A stretch of DNA of 64,000 nucleotides. Origin: Albula goreensis. Lineage: Eukaryota > Chordata > Actinopteri > Albuliformes > Albulidae. Made by a program: the position numbers and the translations under genes. Shown here piece by piece: positions 56,960 through 64,000 of the stretch; positions within the stretch are counted from its first letter, which is position 1, and each line of letters begins with the position of its first letter. The stretch spans positions 17,797,631-17,861,630 of the forward strand of contig CM040742.1 in assembly GCA_022829145.1 (NCBI GenBank). Reading direction: 5' to 3'. A model generated the notes under the pieces. That model made no database searches. It was given only the letters and a program-made list of their open reading frames with translations, and was not told the DNA's origin.

Positions 56960-59585
56960 CTCACATCCAATGAAGTAAAAGGGCTTCTGTTGAAAAGATT
57001 ATTCTGATTCCATATTCTAGAAATGTACAAATTCAGCTCTCATTTGACACAACATTGATTTTATATTATGATTATGAAATCTGGGACATCATATCCACCT
57101 TTGTGTGAAATTGCCCATATTTTTATGTGCTGTTCAATGAAAGCATTGGCTGAATGCTTACTCTCATTGCTTGCACTGTTCCACCTGTCTCTGCAGAGCA
57201 CTTCCACTTATTTTACCAATACCTTGCTTCAAAGCTTGCTCTTTGGGTCCTAGAGAAAATGAGACTAATTAAGTATTGCTATTATATGCAATTTCATAAG
57301 GTTTGGTATGAGACTCATATGCACTTTAATCAGTCAAATGAATCACTTTATAGCCATAGGTAAATATAATGTTTACATGTGAGTGATTGCTATGGAAAAT
57401 TAAGTCTGGGCCAGAAACAAGCAGGGGTAATTGCATGTGGTTATTTCAAGGGTTTCAGATACCAGAAATGCAAAGTTAGTGTTTTGTCACCATTTTAAAT
57501 TCACTGTAGTGAAGGACAGTGTTGTGATGTGCTCTAGGTCTGTTAATACCATATTTATGCTAAAATGGAAGCCCCCACACACAGATACACAATGGAGACA
57601 TTGAAGATATTGTCTTCATTGCCTTTGGTGCTCAAACATTCCTACATTGATTTTAGGGGGAGATTTTCAGGGACACACAGGACCAATCAGAGACTGTTGA
57701 TTTCAGGCATTTTTAGTTCCCATGGGAACCAAAGAATATGCATCTCAAAAATTCTAAGAGGACACAGACAAAAGCTGATACTGTGTGTTGTGGCTTACAA
57801 GGAACAAGGACCCCTGCAAGTCATATATTATTACTATTATTACAATTATTATAATTACAACAAGCAAACATAAACAGGATCCTCTAGGATATAATGTTTT
57901 AGCATTTTAACAGATTTTATCCATATAAATACACAGACACACACCCACACACATTTGTTTATTTAAGTTCACTTTTTTACAAAGCATTTGTTGGTGTTTG
58001 GTCATAGTCCAGAGTTTTATTTAGGCCTCTCCGTGTGCGTGTGTGTATGCATGCGCATGCGTGTCCGCATCACACAATTTCCCGATTTTGGATTTGGAAT
58101 ATCTGGTCACCCTATGAAGTAAGGACCACGGCCCTGGGGGCAGAGGAGAATTGATTTAAAAAGGAGCATGAGTCAGAGTGCCCTGACATCACTGATGGTA
58201 TCACTGATGACATCACTGAACCAGCAACAGCATTCTCACAGGGAAGAACTCAGCACTCTGCAGGTCAATGCAATTATTTATCTGTGTACTCAGTGCTCCA
58301 TGCTATACCTCTAATAAAAAAAACAAATAATGAACAGAGGTAGTTTGGATTTTGGATAATGGAGTGAGGTAGTTTTATCAGTAGAAGAAGGAAGTTTACA
58401 AGAAGGTCTCTGGAACAGGGCAGTATTGTCAATGGAAGGAAGAGGCTTGGTAGGTAGAAGGAGGGAGTTTGATCGGTGTGCAAGGATGACTTCTTAAACA
58501 TAAGGACTTTGTGGATTTTGTAAACTTATCTAACTTTGCATTATTCAGTTGGGCCACATCTTGCATTTGGCATAGTTGCCCAAGCTGGTCATTGAGTTTT
58601 GAACGTCAGGACACTTGAAGCAACCACATCTTTCAACAGTGCTTTGACTGTTGATCCCAAGACCCATGTGCATGAGTCTCCTGGTTAGTCCCTTGAGTTA
58701 TAATAATGGTAAAACACAAATACGGGTCAATGAGACAGATGACAAAGGTCAATGAGACACATATAGGCAGTGGCCTCTTCAAAGGAAAGGGCAGGGTTGT
58801 TTGTTTTCATTGACTTTTAAGTACTCTTGGAAACAAGCTTAATTGCTTTCATCTGAAATAAATCCTTGACTTAATTACTGTTCTATACTGCATCACTGAT
58901 TGATAACACCAGTGAGGGGAAATAAAAAGTTGCCAAAGACACTTTGCTGAGACATATTGCATCAAATATTTTATGAACAAAACATCTAACTTAAATAAGT
59001 TGTTATAACTAGAGTTGTTAATGGAAGTGTTGGATGAAAAAGTATACAAATATATTTCTCCTTGCTCTCTTACTCTTATAATGAAGGGAAAAATGTAACC
59101 AGAAATGTCAGCCTAAAGCCCTCTTGTAGCTGAAATGACCTCCTCTGTGCTTCATTGATATCTGAGGCCACCTAAATTACAACCTGATCTAACTAACTTA
59201 GGGGTGGATTTACTAAGAAAATTTCCATTATCTAAACTGTGTTCGTGAGAATGGGGGAGGAGGTCTTGCAAATAGATTACTTTAGCATGTGTTATTTGAT
59301 TTGCTAAGTCAGAAAGCAATTTTGGGAAATCTTAATTGCATGTGCAATTTCATGAAAAGATATGAAAAGCAAGTATTAACATATACACAACTGATAAGAT
59401 CATGGCTGTTGAAGAATTAATGGATGTCCAATTTTGCATATTCATTCAGGCTTACCTATAACATAAGTAATATGAGTAATCCCTGTATCTTTCAGTTTGA
59501 ATACATTCAGTCCTGTTTGCACCTCATTGCTTGATCATGTGGATATTCTGTTATACATGTGGTAACAGTTTTAAATGTTTTTTTG
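56960..59585. other. Non-coding stretch with small repeats
   Basis: Includes a TATTATTACTATTATT stretch near 57826, an alternating purine-pyrimidine segment 58031-58065 with the palindrome GCATGCGCATGC, and a short direct repeat of GACATCACTGATG-type units at 58183-58220. No gene found. Confidence 0.45.
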
Positions 59586-59589
59586 TACA

Positions 59590-59805
59590 TGCAGTCCTTT
59601 ATCTCTTTAAGTGCAAACCCAATTGAATCAAAATGGATTTTTTAAAGCATATGGTGTTTCTTTTTCAAATTGAAATAACACAGATGGCATGCTTGCTTGT
59701 CTCCAATAAAATAAAACATCTTCTATTGTAAAGACCAGTCTTTTTTATAATTAATTGCATATGCCCTTAACTAAAGTAAGTGTGTTCGATTGGGTCCCAT
59801 CCATA
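59590..59805 (+). mobile_element. Family M inverted-repeat element, copy 7
   Basis: Left end ATCTCTTTAAGTGCAAACCC then AATTGAATCAAAATGG; centre GCTTGTCTCCAATAAAATAA; right end AATTGCATATGCCCTTAACT then AAGTAAGTGTGTTCGATTGG. About 215 bp. Confidence 0.55.
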
Positions 59806-59809
59806 ATTT

Positions 59810-60405
59810 AGCCATTCATAAAATACTGAAGGCTTAGCGACAATACCCATTAAAAGGTTGTACAGATTCCACAGAAAATGCAATCATCAATCAATATGTA
59901 GCGTCTTTCCATGCCACAGGATTTTGCTGAAGTATTGTCCTCCAAAACGCCGGAGAACTGCCATAAATCACTTTGGTTCAGAAAAAATATTAAGCACAAT
60001 ACCTCTTTCTATCAAATGCCATCTTGCTCTTAGCCATGCAAAATCGACTCAGCTAATATATCGCGAAACGTTATTGGAATTCCATCAATGAATAGGTGGT
60101 CAAGCTGTCAGCTTTATATATAGCTCAGCTCCTTTCACATGTATCCTCAAATTGTTCAACCAATACAAGATTCTCAATCAGAGGAAAGAGGATTTTGGAC
60201 TAACAAAATTCTGGGGTAGCCTCATGTTTTAGGCGATGATTCCGATGTTGTTGGTCAAAATTATTTTAATTAATCCTGTAATTTCAGATCTCACAAAAGT
60301 GTGTTGGCAGCATAAACTTCTTGCACATAATTAGCCATACTTAAGTTACAGAAAAATCCAGAATCAATAATTATGAAACCTAAATATAGATATGCCTTTG
60401 CACAC
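59810..60405. other. Non-coding stretch, nothing recognised
   Basis: The 77-codon frame at 59858-60091 has no domain. Confidence 0.45.
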
Positions 60406-60408
60406 ATT

Positions 60409-60840
60409 GGACCTAATTTATCAAACGTGAGCCAAACGAATTTGATCGTAAATCATTCATAAATGCATTTATGCCAAAAATGTGGGATTTATCAAAGTTT
60501 TCATACCTCAGTTTGTTCGTAGGATCTGAAGAAATTTTGAAACAAATCGAGCGCTCTGCACTATTTGTATTGTGTGCGTAAATGGAAAAAAACGGCTGTA
60601 AAGGGTGTTTTTCATGTTGTTGCATTTATTTTTCCATTCATTCATTTTTTTATTGGATTAAAAATGAGTAGCAAATAATTTGGTAGTAATATAGTAATAT
60701 AATAACGGTTCAAAGTGTTATATAAAATCACTATTGGATTCAACATTAAAACAGTTGATGTTTCATTTGTGTAATCCTGATTAATAAAATTAAATCGTTT
60801 GGTTGCCGAAGGCGCAAACTACTGTTCTTCTATAGAATCT

Positions 60841-60874
<34 letters not shown>

Positions 60875-62000
60875 TTATTATTATTATTATTATTAATCCT
60901 TGTTCCTCCGGACGTATCTCCTCCAACAGCGTTTAAGCTAGGCATACCAAACTTGCCGTGAATATACTGGTGAGGTTGCTTGTATTTTTCAAAGCGATAC
61001 GATTCATACTTTTTCAACTATAATGCTTTTAAAAACACAGCCTCCATTGACTTCACATTGGTGGAATGTTGAGCATGTTAATGTGGCTAACATTACTGAG
61101 CAACAAGTATAACTGCCGCTGCAATTTTAAGGTAGTTGAACAAATTATCCAAAGAATACAGCATGCTCTCCAGCTAGCTACCTTACCGGACTTCACATTT
61201 TGAAATAAATTGCAGGATATAATGACACTGCAATGCTGTTCAGGTATAGTGATCTTAAATTACTATTTCAGGTTTTGAACAGAACATTCTGCTGTTCTTT
61301 GACTGCTTCTAGTACTCCTGCTGCTACTACTTAAGTGCTTACTGTACCTACTAAAAGTTTTAATATACTAATAATAAGTGTTCCGTTTTAAATTGAATAA
61401 TACTCTTCAAGCCCTCGGCAAGCAAACTGTTTCTTCTGGAACGCCATATCTAGTTCTTGTTTGGAATTTTACATGAATTCCATGAAACACGTTAATGACA
61501 TTTGCTATAAATAAGGAGCAGAAACCATTGCTAAGGTCTTCATTTCTATGGCTGACCTTGCTCTGTTAGCTTCAACATGTCTCAGAAACAGTGCAGAAAT
61601 TTCAGAATACATTTATGTTCTTATTTAATAAATATACGTTCTTATGCTAGTGGGCTAATATAGCCATTTTTTAAAAAATTCTATTTCCATTATCAAAACT
61701 TCACTCGCTGCTTCAGAAATGTTGTTTTTTTCTTTTGCCTTTTCTCTGCCATCTCCTTACATTGCCAACAAAGGGAGCCCATGGTCCTTATATGGTATTT
61801 CAGGGGCGTCGATTTATGCTTATCGAAAATTCTGTGAACGCGCTTCTCATTTACGATTTATTGGTATTTATCAACATACGCACAGAATATGAACAAATGC
61901 TGTGTTCACGCATGTTTGATAAATCCGGCGGAATTTGTTTGTTCGTATCTGTTAATGCGTAAATTTTCACAGTTTTACGAAACTATTGATAAATGAGGCC
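60409..62000 (+). mobile_element. Family T inverted-repeat element, long copy
   Basis: Starts GGACCTAATTTATCAAACGT and ends TATTGATAAATGAGGCC, an inverted repeat with mismatches. The outer parts (60409-60730 and 61826-62000) match the reverse complement of the 36521-37029 element over almost its whole length, with shared words AAAATGAGTAGCAAAT and AATTCTGTGAACG. The central 1.1 kb (60731-61825) is unique to this copy and has a (TTC)n(TTA)n microsatellite but no transposase frame. It is either an insertion into a short element or part of a longer parent that the short copy has lost. Confidence 0.65.
60844..60894. repeat. (TTC)n(TTA)n compound microsatellite
   Basis: About nine TTC units followed by about seven TTA units, inside the centre of the long family T copy. 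It is followed by a CpG-containing segment (CTCCGGACGTATCTCC). Confidence 0.95.
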
Positions 62001-62004
62001 TTTT

Positions 62005-62925
62005 GACTGTATTGGAAATTACATTTGTATAATTAAAGTAACAGCTTTCAAATTGTAACCACATACATGTCTAACCACATAATTGCAGCTCATACTGCTG
62101 GTGAGGCAGTAATGTTATAAATGTATACAATTTAAGGATACTTTCCAATGGAGCCATGCTGTTTGAGGTGGACAAAGGCTGTCAGTCACTTTTCAGCCAT
62201 GTCAGATATCATATTGACACCTCACAAATTAGATTCCAGACCATCTGATTACATGAGAAGTGAGTGGTTGAAGCCTGGGGCTGCTCGGAAAATAGCTGTC
62301 GATAAACAGGATGAAGCACACCGGAACAGGATCACCTCTCCATTCTTATAAACATTGAGTTTGTGTGCATGTTTGTCTATGAGTGGGTGTGTGCTTTGCA
62401 TGCATTTCGTGTGTGCTTTGCTTTGTACTGTACTAGTGAGAAACAAATGCAGTTTCACTCGAACCAGGATCTGACATTTATAGTGCAGATAGGTACAATT
62501 GCGGATAATACTGGGAAAGGACTGTGAATTCCATGGTAGCACAGTTATTCTAAAAATACTTTTAGGAGCATTAGTACGCCAGGATATTGAGTCAGTGAAC
62601 TGTGGCCACTGACTTTTGCATAAAAAACATTGCATAACACATAGCACTGCATGCCTTGCAATGCAGCCCATGTCCTGTATGGCCACTGAATTTTGGAATC
62701 CCAAATTGCATGTAAAACACCATGAGCACCCTGGGCACAATTTTCATGGTCTGAATGAGACCAGCAGATGTCTTTCCCTATGCTCTCAGTCTCTGTCTTT
62801 GTCTCTCTCTCTTTTCATACAGTGAATAGCCAAGGAATATAAGTGTTTCTATTTTTAGGTGTAATTTTTATTTTGTGATATTGAAGGTCCAGACGCAGGG
62901 GGTTTAGGACATTAAAGGTGCCCCA
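62005..62925. other. Non-coding stretch, nothing recognised
   Basis: The 163-codon minus-strand frame at 62249-62740 has no domain. A short TC run lies near 62800. Confidence 0.4.
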
Positions 62926-62933
62926 CTTCCTCC

Positions 62934-62975
62934 GCCCCAACACCCCCACCCCCCACCCCCACTCACCATCCCCAC
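62934..62975 (-). other. G-rich tract able to form a G-quadruplex
   Basis: On the minus strand, runs of four or more G separated by one to several bases (GTGGGGGTGGGGGGTGGGGG and flanks). Meets the usual G4 pattern. Confidence 0.7.
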
Positions 62976-63059
62976 AATATCCAGTTGTAGCCAGGGCACT
63001 GAAGGCCAACCCAGTAGCCCTTGGGTGTATTTTGTGAAGTGATGCATACATTTATTCAC

Positions 63060-63560
63060 TGGCTTTTATTTGTCTCTGTTACACTGTCTTGCGGGAGTTT
63101 ATCTTCACTGCCTTTGCTAGACTAGGGAAATAACTTTGCAGCTTTTCCCCAAATAGCTCAGGGGTTTGTGAGTTCAAAATGCTGCTGAATTTGCAATAGA
63201 CAATGTAAGCAGCAGCAAAACATTTCTGTATTTTTATGTCCTTCTGTGGTGATTAAATAACACTGAGGTGTGTTAATGAAACCCGGAGGCTTTTACATCT
63301 GCTATTCAAACCCACTCCGTGCTGTGATAAATTCATGAAACAGGATCTAAAAGATGTGCAATGCATTTGACTGGTCGAGTAGTGGAAAACAATAACATCA
63401 TCAATGTGATGAAGCATCCCATTAAGGAGCTACGCCTCGGAGTAAAATAACCCTGCCACTTGCTTTAAAGAGCCTGGGTGCTGCATATCATGTTGTGGAG
63501 AACTGTGTTAGCATGAGTATGACTTGTGCACAGTCCAGAGCTGTGTTATTGCAAAAACGC
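63060..63560. promoter_or_regulatory. Candidate conserved non-coding element
   Basis: Repeat-free, balanced composition: CTGTGATAAATTCATGAAAC, AATAACATCATCAATGTG, GATGAAGCATCCCATTAAGG. No frame. Lies just upstream of the open stretch at the right edge. Confidence 0.25.
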
Positions 63561-63847
63561 TTAACAGTTCTGACCAGCTGGCCATTGCTATCATGTTCCA
63601 TTGTAAGAGAATAGACAAAGTATGAGCTTTATCGCTTTAAATCCATGAAACAACCCAAATCACCTTACACTTTTGAATATGTTTAAGCAGTAGCAATACC
63701 TCTCAGTAGATTTGCTTGACCAATTCCTAGAGCCCTTAAATGGAAAAAGCCACTTGCATTTAATTGTGTCTCAACTTTTTAATTGCCACATATATTTTAA
63801 ATTGCTACATAAACACATTCTTATGCAACTGGAAAAGTAGGTATTCA

Positions 63848-64000
63848 ATGGAGGGCAATGCCAGCTCTGTAACACCATCGGAGAGACCACAAGCAGCCCC
63901 TAGAGACTGGATTATCAGCTACAGCCATCTTGTGAGTGGGCTCGCAGGGGATGTGGACAAGCTGTACGCCAATTACTGCCTTCACACCTACATTGGACTT
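63848..64000 (+). CDS. Possible partial exon at window edge
   Basis: From ATG at 63848 the frame is open for 51 codons to the window end, with composition richer in GC than its surroundings. The translation begins MEGNASSVTPSERPQAAPRD and includes HLVSGLAGDVDKLYANYCLH. I do not recognise a family. A donor-like GTGAGT occurs inside (about 63932-63937), so an exon could end there instead. The upstream sequence lacks a strong polypyrimidine acceptor, so a first coding exon is as likely as an internal one. It may also be a chance frame. Confidence 0.22.
   Translation, partial: MEGNASSVTPSERPQAAPRDWIISYSHLVSGLAGDVDKLYANYCLHTYIGL

Noticed and set aside
62249..62740. 163-codon minus-strand frame
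   Set aside because: No recognisable family and no coding-like pattern.
1..64000. CRISPR arrays, bacterial-type operons, ribosomal RNA or tRNA genes
   Set aside because: None seen. Repeat content and stop density are those of vertebrate nuclear DNA; the only tRNA-like sequence is the SINE relic.

Overview
This is a 64 kb piece of vertebrate nuclear DNA, almost certainly from a ray-finned (teleost-type) fish. The evidence is the repeat content: a Ty3/Gypsy element of the Gmr1-like type, an L2/CR1-type LINE with the usual fish 3' end, a tRNA-type SINE with an L2-like tail, a Tc1-like transposase relic, an L1/Tx1-like relic, and many long (CA)n, (TC)n and (TTA)n microsatellites. The DNA is AT-rich and rich in stop codons. 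I found no host protein-coding exon I can defend; the best candidate is a 51-codon open stretch running off the right end (63848-64000). The window therefore looks like a gene desert or one very large intron. Several GC-richer, repeat-free stretches with homeodomain-type TAATTA motifs look like possible conserved regulatory elements.

Layout: 1-21.3 kb is mostly unique AT-rich DNA with microsatellites, two copies of a small inverted-repeat element (called family M here), a SINE, a diverged tandem duplication, a minisatellite and a near-perfect hairpin. 21.36-23.51 kb is a decayed plus-strand L2-type LINE. 26.0-26.6 kb is an L1-like reverse-transcriptase relic. 27-45 kb is mostly unique sequence with family M copies, long CA/TG tracts, a 0.5 kb inverted-repeat element (36.5 kb) and a 24-bp perfect hairpin (41.5 kb). 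45.2 kb has a Tc1-like relic.

46053-52614 is the main object: a complete minus-strand LTR retrotransposon. Reading along its own strand: 5' LTR (51617-52614), primer-binding site matching tRNA-Leu, Gag with a SCAN-related capsid and one zinc knuckle, aspartic protease, integrase, reverse transcriptase, RNase H, polypurine tract, 3' LTR (46053-47044). Integrase lies upstream of reverse transcriptase, the reverse of the usual Ty3/Gypsy order and diagnostic of the Gmr1-like group. The LTRs differ by about three substitutions in about 1 kb, so the insertion is young, yet pol carries several one- or two-base indels near homopolymers and there is no target-site duplication.

52.6-64 kb returns to unique DNA, with more family M copies, TC/TG microsatellites, a longer relative (60.4-62.0 kb) of the 36.5 kb element, and a G-quadruplex-capable tract.
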